A DNA stretch of 56,869 nucleotides from a virus. The DNA is taken from positions 1 through 56,869 of the IMG/VR virus record IMGVR_UViG_3300030389_001641. One strand, 5' to 3'. Below the pieces are notes generated by a model. It saw only the letters and a program-made list of their open reading frames with translations, had not been told where the DNA came from and did no database searches. A program made the position numbers and the translations under genes. Every line of letters starts with the position of its first letter. The stretch's first letter is position 1. Positions 27,613 to 36,030 of the stretch are shown piece by piece.

Positions 27613-29060
27613 TCTCTTTCATCCTCGCCTAAAACTTTTGCCCCAATTTTTATTTTATTTTTTAAAGATTTTATTATTTTTTCATCAATCGTTTTTTCAC
27701 AAATTAAATCAATATATAACACTGAACTTGTTTGCCCTATTCTATGACACCGATCTTCACTTTGGGACCGAATATCTAAATCAAAATCATTTGCATAATA
27801 TACAACAGTTTTTGCTTCATTAAGTGTTAATCCCCTTCCCGCTGTACTAGGATTACCAATCAAAAATTTAAGTTTGGAATTTTTATTTTCAAAATCCCGA
27901 ACTACTCTCTGTCTTTCTTTTTCTGAGGTATCCCCGAAAAAAGATGCGGTAGAGTCCGACCCGAAAATTTCTTTTAATTTATTTGTAATTGATATTATAT
28001 CATATCTGAACCTAGACCAAACAATTATTTTTCCCGAAGTTTCATTACAAATATCTATGAGTGCATCTAACCTAGAGGTAGGGAAGTTAACCACATCACC
28101 ATTATCTGTTTTTAAATGACCCGAAAGTATTTGTTGCAGCCGAAGCATTTGAGTAATCATCTCCTGGGTAGAAACAATCTCTCCATTGTCAAACATGAGA
28201 AGTGCCTCTTTTTGTATTTTGTTGTACATTCTTTGTTGCTCTGGTGTCATAGTGACGTACCGAACAGTATAGATTTTCTTTGGTAGATCTAAACAATCTT
28301 CTTTCAAGACCCGAAAGGTAAAAGGACTAATTTTTTTGGTCAGTTCTTCTATATTTTTAAACCCGATTACTTGTCTAAAGGACCGAGGTCCCATTTGCTT
28401 TTGATTAAGGATGGCATATCTGCCTTGAAAAGCATAAAAAGAATTAAAACCTAACATACCCTCTTCGAGAAACTCACATTGAGAGTATAAATCCATAGGT
28501 GATTGTGTGATGGGAGAGCCAGTCATTATTCTTTTGTACCGAAAATGTTTGGATAATTTAACCAAAGATTTTGTTCTCTTTGACTTTGGATTTTTAATTG
28601 TTGTGGACTCATCCACTGCAATCATCCCCGACATTCCATATTTTTTAGCAAACCATTCTGCTGCTTCCATACCTTTACCACTTGGATTTGAAAAAGCCTC
28701 AACATTCATGACAAACAGTTTCATTTTTCCATAACCGGCATTTATCATCTTATGAATGTCTTCTTTCATGGCTTTTGTAAGATTAGAACTCCATTGTGAT
28801 AAATAAACTGGAACGTTTTCCCAAAAATGTTGTGGTATTTCTTTCTCTGTCCAGTTTCGATACACACCCTTTGGTGCAATGATCAAGGCAAAATGAATTT
28901 CATTCTCTATATATAGCCTTGCTATGTCATCAATTAGAACTTTTGACTTACCAGTTCCCATTTCCATAAAAAACCCGAATTCTTTTTTACCCGAACTTCT
29001 TCTCAAAGCGTCCATTTGATGGATAAATGGTTTAGTTTTAAAATTGTAGTTGACTTTCAT
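27585..29060 (-). CDS. SNF2-family helicase
   Basis: 491 residues. Motif I MGTGKSK (34-40), Ia APKGVYRNW, II VDES (149-152, DEAH-type variant), III MTGSPI, then the second domain with IIVWSRFRYD, TAGRGLTLNEAKTVVYY and motif VI QSEDRCHRIGQ, the SNF2 hallmark. It translocates on duplex DNA; in phages such proteins serve replication, recombination or displacement of DNA-bound proteins. AGGAGGA lies just upstream. Transcribed leftward against the surrounding early genes from its own TTGACA promoter. The plus strand of this gene holds about a dozen CCGAA and no TTCGG. Confidence 0.9.
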   Translation of the reverse strand: MKVNYNFKTKPFIHQMDALRRSSGKKEFGFFMEMGTGKSKVLIDDIARLYIENEIHFALIIAPKGVYRNWTEKEIPQHFWENVPVYLSQWSSNLTKAMKEDIHKMINAGYGKMKLFVMNVEAFSNPSGKGMEAAEWFAKKYGMSGMIAVDESTTIKNPKSKRTKSLVKLSKHFRYKRIMTGSPITQSPMDLYSQCEFLEEGMLGFNSFYAFQGRYAILNQKQMGPRSFRQVIGFKNIEELTKKISPFTFRVLKEDCLDLPKKIYTVRYVTMTPEQQRMYNKIQKEALLMFDNGEIVSTQEMITQMLRLQQILSGHLKTDNGDVVNFPTSRLDALIDICNETSGKIIVWSRFRYDIISITNKLKEIFGSDSTASFFGDTSEKERQRVVRDFENKNSKLKFLIGNPSTAGRGLTLNEAKTVVYYANDFDLDIRSQSEDRCHRIGQTSSVLYIDLICEKTIDEKIIKSLKNKIKIGAKVLGEDEREWLVMKQKQ

Positions 29061-29080
29061 AAATGTCCTCCTATATTAGA

Positions 29081-29109
29081 GATATAGTAATAATTGTGTT
29101 ACTTGTCAA
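29081..29109 (-). promoter_or_regulatory. Promoter of the SNF2 cassette
   Basis: Minus-strand TTGACA (29104-29109), exact 17-base spacer, TATATC (29081-29086), about 20 bases before the helicase ATG at 29060. A perfect -35 and acceptable -10 make this the best sigma-70-type promoter I found. Confidence 0.6.
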
Positions 29110-29138
29110 CTTTTAAACCTGAAGAGGATGTACTTGTC

Positions 29139-29708
29139 ATGAAGACAGATATTTTTGAAGACAATATGTTTGTAGATGCGGATACATTAAGTGATGTAGG
29201 TGCTGAAGAAACAAAAAACTTATCTTTCCTAGTTCAACAGTTAAATGAAGTTATTTCCAAAATTGAAAGATGTGAGGAAACTCTTAAAACTTTGAAAAAG
29301 GAAAAACAACGATTATCAATGGAGACCATTCCAGAATTAATGGATGAGATGGGAATAGAACGTTTGGATGTAGAAGGAGCCACGGTTTCTTTAAAACCAT
29401 TCGTTAGTGCGAGTATTCCCACTAATCGTAGACAAGAGGCTTACACTTGGCTTCGTGAAAACGGTTTAGATGATATCATTAAGAACGATGTTGTCTTATC
29501 TTTTAATCGGGGTGAAGATAATGTTGCAGGATCTCTAATGGGAGAACTTGAAGAACGTGGTTTTCATCCAGAATCTAAAACTCACATTCATTCGATGACC
29601 TTGAAAGCTTTTGTAAAAGAAAGAGTTGAGAAAGGTTTACCGATTGATCTTGATATGTTCGGTGCGTTTGTTGCTCGAACAGCTGATATAAAAAGGAGAA
29701 AATCATGA
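29139..29708 (+). CDS. Conserved replication-module protein (189 aa)
   Basis: Start at ATG 29139 after AGAGG; an upstream TTG frame extends 15 codons but runs through the promoter region. Coiled coil at about 25-65 (LVQQLNEVISKIERCEETLK), then IPELMDEMGIERLDVEGATV, VSASIPTNRRQEAYTWLREN and FVKERVEKGLPIDLDMFGAF. I recognise this arrangement from marine podoviruses directly before the SSB-like gene; function unknown, possibly a DNA-binding accessory or host-nuclease inhibitor. ATGA overlap with the next gene. Confidence 0.75.
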   Translation: MKTDIFEDNMFVDADTLSDVGAEETKNLSFLVQQLNEVISKIERCEETLKTLKKEKQRLSMETIPELMDEMGIERLDVEGATVSLKPFVSASIPTNRRQEAYTWLRENGLDDIIKNDVVLSFNRGEDNVAGSLMGELEERGFHPESKTHIHSMTLKAFVKERVEKGLPIDLDMFGAFVARTADIKRRKS

Positions 29709-30466
29709 ATCAAGAAAACTTACCAGCTAATATAATGGATGATATCTTTGCCACTGCGGGAGAAGGTGTTGATTACGATACATCGGAACTACAAATTCCT
29801 TTTGTTAGAGTTATCCAGGCCCTATCCCCACAAATAAAGAAAAACGATCCCTCTTTTATTAAAGGAGCGAGTGCGGGTGATTGTTTCAATACAGTTACTG
29901 GTGAATATTGGGAAGGTGATAAAGGTATAGAAGTTGTACCTTGTTTTCAGCAAACCAAGTATTTTGAATTTGTTCCAAGAAGTGAAGGTGGTGGTTTTGT
30001 TGGAGAGGTTGAAATAAACAATCCCGATATATCCAAAACATCAAGAGTTGGTGCAGCTGAAATATTACCTAATGGAAATGAGTTGGTTAAATCAGATCAA
30101 CATTTTTGTTTAGTGTTAGGTAAAGATGGAATGTTTCAACCAGCAATTGTTGATATGAAATCAACGCAGTTAAAAGTTTCCAGAATTTGGAAAAGCAAAA
30201 TTGCTATGTTAAAGATAAAAAATCCAAAGGGTCAGTTATTACGTCCTGCTTTGTTTGCAACAGTGTGGTCATTAAAGACGATAGAGCAAAGCAACGATAA
30301 GGGTAGTTGGTACAATTGGAGTGTTGAAATGGTAAAACAAGTTGATGATAAAAACTTGTTTTCGGAAGCAAGACACTTTCGTGACTCTGTAAAGTCTGGT
30401 ATGGCAAAAGCGGTTGAAGAAGATCATTCTGCAAATCAAACCGAAGAAGGTGAAGTACCATTTTAG
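29705..30466 (+). CDS. Single-stranded DNA-binding protein (probable)
   Basis: 253 residues: QIPFVRVIQALSPQIKKNDP, GDCFNTVTGEYWEGDKGIEV, VPCFQQTKYFEFVPR, MKSTQLKVSRIWKSKIAMLK and a final acidic tail ending TEEGEVPF. Aromatic- and Lys-rich beta core plus an acidic-hydrophobic C-terminal tip (cf. DDDIPF of bacterial SSB) is the known SSB strategy for binding partner proteins. Placed next to primase and polymerase. No catalytic motif. Assignment rests on context, tip and composition. Confidence 0.7.
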   Translation: MNQENLPANIMDDIFATAGEGVDYDTSELQIPFVRVIQALSPQIKKNDPSFIKGASAGDCFNTVTGEYWEGDKGIEVVPCFQQTKYFEFVPRSEGGGFVGEVEINNPDISKTSRVGAAEILPNGNELVKSDQHFCLVLGKDGMFQPAIVDMKSTQLKVSRIWKSKIAMLKIKNPKGQLLRPALFATVWSLKTIEQSNDKGSWYNWSVEMVKQVDDKNLFSEARHFRDSVKSGMAKAVEEDHSANQTEEGEVPF

Positions 30467-30473
30467 GGTTTAG

Positions 30474-30618
30474 GCACTATGGTTTTGTCTTTTTCCCATA
30501 GTGTCTAATGCGTGTGGCATAATTTTTTTTGCGGAGATATGCCACAAAAAGAGCAACGATTTTGTTGACTAGTTGTTGCTCATTGACCTAGGGAAGGTGT
30601 TTGGGTCAACACCTTCCC
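30474..30618 (+). promoter_or_regulatory. Four consecutive hairpins before the primase
   Basis: In the 168-base gap: CACTATGG/CCATAGTG (30475-30482, 30496-30503); TGTGGCATA/TATGCCACA (30513-30521, 30538-30546); GAGCAAC/GTTGCTC (30551-30557, 30575-30581); GGGAAGGTGTT/AACACCTTCCC (30591-30601, 30608-30618). Stems of 8, 9, 7 and 11 bp. None has a long T-run after it. CGGAGATAT, the primase ribosome site, also occurs inside the second hairpin. Could be RNA processing sites, an attenuator or a single-strand origin. Confidence 0.6.
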
Positions 30619-30634
30619 TTTCACGGAGATATTT

Positions 30635-32170
30635 ATGAATTTAACCGAAAGGTTCATGTCAGCTTTTAAAGGATCAGATTTTGCTCATGGACAAACAGAA
30701 ATTGGCAATAAAAGAAGAAACGGTAAAACTGAAGCAAAGAGTTTTATTGTGAAACAGCCTTTAACAAAAGAATTAATTGAAGATCATTTGGAAGGAACCA
30801 AGGGCATAGGATCAATACCAATTAACCGAGACAACAAATGTAACTTTGGTGTGCTTGATATAGATACCTATCCCATAGATCATTTAGAGATTAGAAAAAA
30901 ATGTCAAAAGTTAAACCTACCTTTAATTGTTTGTAGATCAAAGTCAGGTGGAGCGCATTTGTTTTTATTTATGAAAGAAGAAACCAAGGCAGTTGATATA
31001 CGTGATTACCTTGGGGAGATGTCTGCTGCACTTGGGTATTCGGGTTGTGAGATATTTCCAAAACAAGATGAGATTTTGTTTGAACGTGGAGATGTGGGTA
31101 ACTTCATCAACTTACCATATTTCAATGCTAAAAGCACAGTTCGTTATGCTATCGATAAGAATGGTGATGATTTATCTTTAGAAGAATTCTTAGATGAGAT
31201 TGACAGACTAAAAGTTGATTTATCTGATTTGGAGAAAATAGATTTTGGAACGCAAAGAGAACAATTTAATGATGCTCCACCTTGTTTGCAGATGTTTCTG
31301 TTAATGGGTATTCCCGAAGGAACGAGGAACAATGTCATGTTTAATTGTGGTATTTACGTAAAGCGTAAGTTTCCCGACTCTTGGAAGGAAAAACTGGAAG
31401 AAATGAACCAAAAACATTGTCTTCCACCTTTACTAGCGTCTGATATTGTAACTTTACAAGGTCAGCTAGATAAGAAAGAATATTTTTATACGTGTAAAGC
31501 CGAACCATTGGTAAGCCATTGCAACAAATCGCTATGTATGACCCGACAGTTTGGTGTGGGAACTTCTGAAGCATCTCCCGAAATAGGTGGTCTTACTATT
31601 CTTTTATCTGATCCAAGATTATATTTCTTAGATGTAGATGGTAAAAGACTTGAATTGACTACAGAGCAATTACAAATGCCTATACAGTTTCAACGTGCTT
31701 GCATGGAACAAATTAATTTTATGCCACCTTTAACTAAATCGGGAGATTGGCAACCGATTGTAAATAATCTTTTAAGCAATGCTACAGAGATAGAGGTCTC
31801 TGAAGAATTAACTGGCTCTGGTCAGTTTAAAGAACTTTTGGAAACTTTTTGCATGAGTAGAATTAGAGCAAAGTTTGCAGAAGAACTTGCAGTGGGAAAA
31901 CCTTGGACAGAAGATGGTAAGACATATTTTACCATGAAAGGTTTACAAGAGTTTCTAAAACAGCGAGGTTTTACTTTATATAATCGTCCACAGATTCAAC
32001 AACGATTGAAAGAGTTAAACGACAATCAAGAGTGTTGTGGTAAGTATAAGGTAAAAATGGAAAATGGATCCTGGAAAGACATTCGTGTTTGGTGGGTTCC
32101 AGAATTTGAAACTAATGAGGTAGAGATACCTTCGGACAAAGAGGAGTATGAAGACGATGTCCCTTTCTGA
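30635..32170 (+). CDS. AEP-type DNA primase
   Basis: 511 residues. Archaeo-eukaryotic primase core: FGVLDIDTYP with catalytic Asp75 and Asp77, CRSKSGGAHLFLFM (S-H motif, His108), and GNFINLPYFNA for the third acid/positioning site. The rest is helical, with a zinc-like Cys group (CNKSLCMTRQFGVG) and a C-terminal winged-helix-type region, ending EEYEDDVPF. It makes primers for phage replication. GGAG lies before the ATG. The VPF tip matches the SSB-like protein, suggesting a common partner. Overlaps the HTH gene start. Confidence 0.85.
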   Translation: MNLTERFMSAFKGSDFAHGQTEIGNKRRNGKTEAKSFIVKQPLTKELIEDHLEGTKGIGSIPINRDNKCNFGVLDIDTYPIDHLEIRKKCQKLNLPLIVCRSKSGGAHLFLFMKEETKAVDIRDYLGEMSAALGYSGCEIFPKQDEILFERGDVGNFINLPYFNAKSTVRYAIDKNGDDLSLEEFLDEIDRLKVDLSDLEKIDFGTQREQFNDAPPCLQMFLLMGIPEGTRNNVMFNCGIYVKRKFPDSWKEKLEEMNQKHCLPPLLASDIVTLQGQLDKKEYFYTCKAEPLVSHCNKSLCMTRQFGVGTSEASPEIGGLTILLSDPRLYFLDVDGKRLELTTEQLQMPIQFQRACMEQINFMPPLTKSGDWQPIVNNLLSNATEIEVSEELTGSGQFKELLETFCMSRIRAKFAEELAVGKPWTEDGKTYFTMKGLQEFLKQRGFTLYNRPQIQQRLKELNDNQECCGKYKVKMENGSWKDIRVWWVPEFETNEVEIPSDKEEYEDDVPF

Positions 32171-32366
32171 TAAATATATTAAGGTAGGAGAGATAAGTAA
32201 AATCTTAGGAGTCTCTCGATCAACCATATACAAGTGGGTAGAAGAAGGTTCCTTTCCGAAACCTGTTCACTTTGGAGATGCTACAAAGAATTCAACAATG
32301 CGGTGGGTTCAAAGTGAGTTAGAAGATTGGTTAGCAAAACGTCCAAGAGAGAAAATGGATGTCTGA
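32157..32366 (+). CDS. AlpA-like helix-turn-helix protein
   Basis: 69 residues from ATG 32157 (GAGGAG ten bases upstream; the ATG at 32148 is one base from that site and less likely). Reads KYIKVGEISKILGVSRSTIY then KWVEEGSFPKPVHFGD..... and RWVQSELEDWLAKRP, the standard AlpA/excisionase-type HTH with wing. Regulators of this sort control excision or early transcription. No integrase is encoded, so transcription or replication control is likely. Overlaps primase and helicase genes. Confidence 0.85.
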   Translation: MSLSDKYIKVGEISKILGVSRSTIYKWVEEGSFPKPVHFGDATKNSTMRWVQSELEDWLAKRPREKMDV

Positions 32367-33876
32367 GAAACTTCTTCTTGGGCCACCAGGATGTGGTAAG
32401 ACATATACCCTTATTGAGATCGTCAAAAAAGAGCTTGAGAGAGGTGTTTCACCCGATAAGATAGGATTTGTTTCTTTTTCAAAGAAGGCTATAGAAGAGG
32501 CTAAAACTCGCACTGTGGCTGAATTAAATTTATCCATAGACAATGTGCCTTGGTTTAGGACATTACACTCTATTGGTTTTCAATGGCTTGGTATGAACAG
32601 TGACCAGATCTTATCCCGATATGATTTTAATCAGTTAGGATTAGAGTTAGGGATGCTATTTGATCATGGTACTGCTACTAGTATGGAAGATGGTTTATTA
32701 CCAACGTCTGCAAAAGAAGGTAACAAATATATAGAGATCATTGGTAAAGCTACACTACGTTGTGTAAGTCTCGAACAACAATACAATGAAAACAGAGATT
32801 ACAAGATGAGTTGGCCTTTGCTTGTAAGAGTTAATGAGATTTACCAAAAGTACAAAAAGAAAAACGATAAGTTTGATTTTACAGATATGATAAAGCTTTT
32901 TGTTGAACAAGGAACCTCTCCAAACTTGGAAGTTTTAATTGTTGACGAGGCACAAGATTTAACTCCATTACAATGGGAGCAAATAAAAATTATGCGTGGG
33001 TCTGCAAAAAGAGTTTGGTATGCAGGAGATGATGATCAAGCAGTGCATAGGTGGATGGGTGTAAAGGTAGAGCAATTTATTCATATGTGTGACAACACAG
33101 AGGTATTACAACAAAGTTATAGAGTTCCCATGCTCGTTCATCATGTTGCAGATAAGATCGTAAAAAGGATTGATGATCGTTTGCCAAAGACATGGTTTCC
33201 TACTAAAGAAGAAGGAAAAATAGACTATCATATGCACTGGTATAATGTTAATATGGATCAAGGTTCATGGACGGTTTTGGCTAGAACCAATCGAATAATT
33301 AATAATATAAAAAAAGAACTACAAGAGGACGGATATTTATTTGAGCATAGAGGTAGATCAAGTTTAGATCTTAGTTACTTAGAGGGCATGGACATATGGA
33401 AGTCTCTTATTAAAGGAGAGTCTTTACCCATAACTGCGATTAAAGATTTGTATAGAATAGTTCCGAAGCAAGGAACAAATGCAATTGTTAAAAGAGGTTT
33501 TGCTAAATCATTAGAATACGTTAATCCAGATAGTGTCTTGTCTTATGATGATCTGGTTCAGAATCATGGGATGATTGCCCCGAAAGATACTCCACCAACA
33601 CTAGTGGTTAACATGACACCAGAAGAACAAAAATATTACAGAGCATTAGTTAAAAGAGGAGAGGACGTTAAGAAACCAAGAATTAAATTATCTACAATTC
33701 ATGCTATGAAAGGTGGAGAGGACGATAATATCATGTTAATGACCGAGTCTGCTTATCCTTGTGTAGAGTCTGAACACCAAGATGACGAGCATAGAATTTT
33801 TTATACAGGTGTAACGAGAGCAAAAAAAGAATTACACATTATAGAAACTGGATCAAAGTACAGGTACGACATATGA
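32359..33876 (+). CDS. UvrD/Rep-like SF1 DNA helicase
   Basis: 505 residues: motif I GPPGCGKT (8-15), Ia FVSFSKKA, TLHSIGF, II VDEAQD, III AGDDDQAVHRWMG, IV QQSYRVP, V STIHAMKGGEDDNIML and VI IFYTGVTRAKKEL. A complete superfamily 1A helicase, presumably the replicative or recombination helicase that opens DNA for the polymerase. No RecB-like nuclease domain. ATGA overlaps with both neighbours. Confidence 0.92.
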   Translation: MSEKLLLGPPGCGKTYTLIEIVKKELERGVSPDKIGFVSFSKKAIEEAKTRTVAELNLSIDNVPWFRTLHSIGFQWLGMNSDQILSRYDFNQLGLELGMLFDHGTATSMEDGLLPTSAKEGNKYIEIIGKATLRCVSLEQQYNENRDYKMSWPLLVRVNEIYQKYKKKNDKFDFTDMIKLFVEQGTSPNLEVLIVDEAQDLTPLQWEQIKIMRGSAKRVWYAGDDDQAVHRWMGVKVEQFIHMCDNTEVLQQSYRVPMLVHHVADKIVKRIDDRLPKTWFPTKEEGKIDYHMHWYNVNMDQGSWTVLARTNRIINNIKKELQEDGYLFEHRGRSSLDLSYLEGMDIWKSLIKGESLPITAIKDLYRIVPKQGTNAIVKRGFAKSLEYVNPDSVLSYDDLVQNHGMIAPKDTPPTLVVNMTPEEQKYYRALVKRGEDVKKPRIKLSTIHAMKGGEDDNIMLMTESAYPCVESEHQDDEHRIFYTGVTRAKKELHIIETGSKYRYDI

Positions 33877-34133
33877 AAAGAGAAGAAATATTACAAGAAG
33901 CAGAAACATTAATAAATGGAGATCGAGCAAAAGATTATGGTGATGCTTATGTTAATCATAAAAGGATTGCTGATATGTGGTCAGTGGTTTTTGGAAAAGA
34001 GGTAACAGTTCGTCAAGTTATTCTTTGCATGATTGCTATGAAAATGGCTCGATTAGTTCATGACAGTAAGGAAGACTCTTGGGTAGATGTTTGTGGATAT
34101 GCTGCTCTTGGGGGAGAGCTAGATGCAGAATAA
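33873..34133 (+). CDS. DUF6378-like protein
   Basis: 86 residues: REEILQEAETLINGDRAKDY, GDAYVNHKRIADMWSVVFG, CMIAMKMARLVHDSKEDSWV and DVCGYAALGGEL. This family (I believe DUF6378, from memory) is common next to replication genes in phages. All-helical with a conserved Asp/Glu/His-Lys pattern reminiscent of MazG-type folds, so a nucleotide-related role is possible. Overlaps the polymerase start by 11 bases. Confidence 0.75.
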   Translation: MKREEILQEAETLINGDRAKDYGDAYVNHKRIADMWSVVFGKEVTVRQVILCMIAMKMARLVHDSKEDSWVDVCGYAALGGELDAE

Positions 34134-36030
34134 TTTATTCAAGAGTGCCTTGCACTATGAATTAAAAAATGAAATGGAAATGCCAGAAGTTGATTGGGTT
34201 GCTCCCGATGAGTTCCCCGATCTTAGGTCTTGTGATTACATTGCTATTGACCTAGAGACTTGTGATCCGAATCTTCTAACTAAGGGTCCTGGTTGGGTTA
34301 GAAAAGATGGTTTTATTGTGGGAGTGGCTATAGCTGCGGGAGATTTCACAGGTTATTATCCTATTCAACATGAGGGTGGTGGTAATATATCCGGTAATCT
34401 TGTTAAGAGATGGCTCAAGGATCAATTAGCTACACCTCATATTCCAAAGATTATGCACAATGCTCTATATGATTTAGGTTGGTTGCGCTCTGCAAATATT
34501 CCTATTCAAGGTCAAATAATTGACACTATGATAGCTGCACCTTTGATAGATGAGAACAGATTTAGTTATAGTTTAAATAACTTGGGTAAAGATTATTTAT
34601 CTAAGTATAAAGAAGAAAGAGGATTAAGAGCAGCAGCAAAAGCTTTTGGAGTAGATCCTAAGAAAGATCTATGGAAACTACCTGCCCGATATGTTGGTCA
34701 TTACGCAGAACAAGATGCTAGAATGACACTCGAACTATGGAAGACTCTACAAATACAGATCAACAAACAGAAACTTGATTCTATATTTGATATGGAGACA
34801 AAACTACTTCCTGTTCTTTTAGATATGAAGCAATGCGGTGTTAAGGTTAACGTACAAAAAGCAGAGTTAGTCAAAAAAGATTTTAAATCAAAAGAACAAA
34901 AACTTTTGTTAGATATTAAAAAAGAAACATCAATCGAACTTGAACCTTGGGTATCCACCAGTATAGCCAAAATATTTGAATACTATAAAATACCTTTTGA
35001 AAAAACCGATAAAACAAATAAACCATCCTTTACTAAAGCATACTTACAAGCTTGTCCTCATCCGATAGCAGCCAAGATACTGAAGGTAAGAGAACTTAAT
35101 AAAGCACAAACTACTTTTATAGATAGTATCATAAATCATGCCTATAAGGATAGAATTCATTGTGAGTTTCATCAACTAAGATCCGAGGACGGAGGAACAG
35201 TGACAGGAAGATTCTCGTCTTCTAATCCAAACCTACAACAGATACCAGCCAGAGATCCAGAGATTAAGAAAGTTATTAGAGGATTGTTTGAACCAGAATT
35301 TAGTGAGAAGTGGGGTAGCTTTGACTACTCCTCCCAAGAGCCGAGGTTATTGGTTCATTATTGTGCGTCCTTGAATGAAAACGAAAAGCACCCTCTGATA
35401 GATGAGGTTGTGCAAAAGTATCATGAAGGGGATGATGATTTTCATCAGATGGTTGCTGATCTAGCGGGTATAACAAGAACGCAAGCTAAGACAGTTAATC
35501 TTGGAATTATGTATGGTATGGGGCAAGGAAAACTAGCTTCAACTTTAGATATAACAGTTGATGAAGCCAAAGAATTATTAAATCAATATCATGAGAAAGT
35601 TCCCTTTGTAAAAGGATTGGCAAACAGAATATCTAGTCATGCTCAAAACTTTGGAAGAATTAGAACCATTCTAGGTAGGAAGTGTCGATTCGATCTGTGG
35701 GAACCATGTACGTTTGGGTATAATAGAGCTTTACCTCATGAGGATGCTATAAAAGAATATAGTCCACAGAAACTAAAAAGAGCTTTTACCTACAAAGCCT
35801 TGAACAAACTTATTCAAGGTAGTGCAGCTGATCAAACAAAAAAAGCCATGCTTGATTGTTATGAAAAAGGTCACTTACCTTTGCTTACCGTGCATGATGA
35901 ATTATGTTTTAGTATTCATTCACAAGAGCAAGCAAAAGAAATAACCGAGATCATGGAAACTGGCTTGGAGTTAAAAGTTCCTAGTAAAGTTGACCAGGAG
36001 TTAGGTGATAATTGGGGAGAGGTTGGTTAA
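34123..36030 (+). CDS. polA: DNA polymerase family A with 3'-5' exonuclease
   Basis: 635 residues. Exonuclease: Exo I AIDLETCD (Asp43, Glu45), Exo II IMHNALYDLGW, Exo III YAEQDARMTLELW. Polymerase: motif A GSFDYSSQEPR (Asp401), motif B RTQAKTVNLGIMYGMGQGK (Lys456, Leu460, Tyr464), motif C TVHDELCFS (His591-Asp592-Glu593). No 5'-3' exonuclease domain. Leu460 corresponds to E. coli Pol I Phe762. Last gene of the early unit; its end overlaps a convergent small gene by four bases. Confidence 0.93.
   Translation: MQNNLFKSALHYELKNEMEMPEVDWVAPDEFPDLRSCDYIAIDLETCDPNLLTKGPGWVRKDGFIVGVAIAAGDFTGYYPIQHEGGGNISGNLVKRWLKDQLATPHIPKIMHNALYDLGWLRSANIPIQGQIIDTMIAAPLIDENRFSYSLNNLGKDYLSKYKEERGLRAAAKAFGVDPKKDLWKLPARYVGHYAEQDARMTLELWKTLQIQINKQKLDSIFDMETKLLPVLLDMKQCGVKVNVQKAELVKKDFKSKEQKLLLDIKKETSIELEPWVSTSIAKIFEYYKIPFEKTDKTNKPSFTKAYLQACPHPIAAKILKVRELNKAQTTFIDSIINHAYKDRIHCEFHQLRSEDGGTVTGRFSSSNPNLQQIPARDPEIKKVIRGLFEPEFSEKWGSFDYSSQEPRLLVHYCASLNENEKHPLIDEVVQKYHEGDDDFHQMVADLAGITRTQAKTVNLGIMYGMGQGKLASTLDITVDEAKELLNQYHEKVPFVKGLANRISSHAQNFGRIRTILGRKCRFDLWEPCTFGYNRALPHEDAIKEYSPQKLKRAFTYKALNKLIQGSAADQTKKAMLDCYEKGHLPLLTVHDELCFSIHSQEQAKEITEIMETGLELKVPSKVDQELGDNWGEVG

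Noticed and set aside
30539-30568. Nine-codon leader peptide in the second hairpin before the primase
   Set aside because: The GGAG is only two bases from the ATG, too close for efficient initiation, and no regulatory codon pattern is seen.
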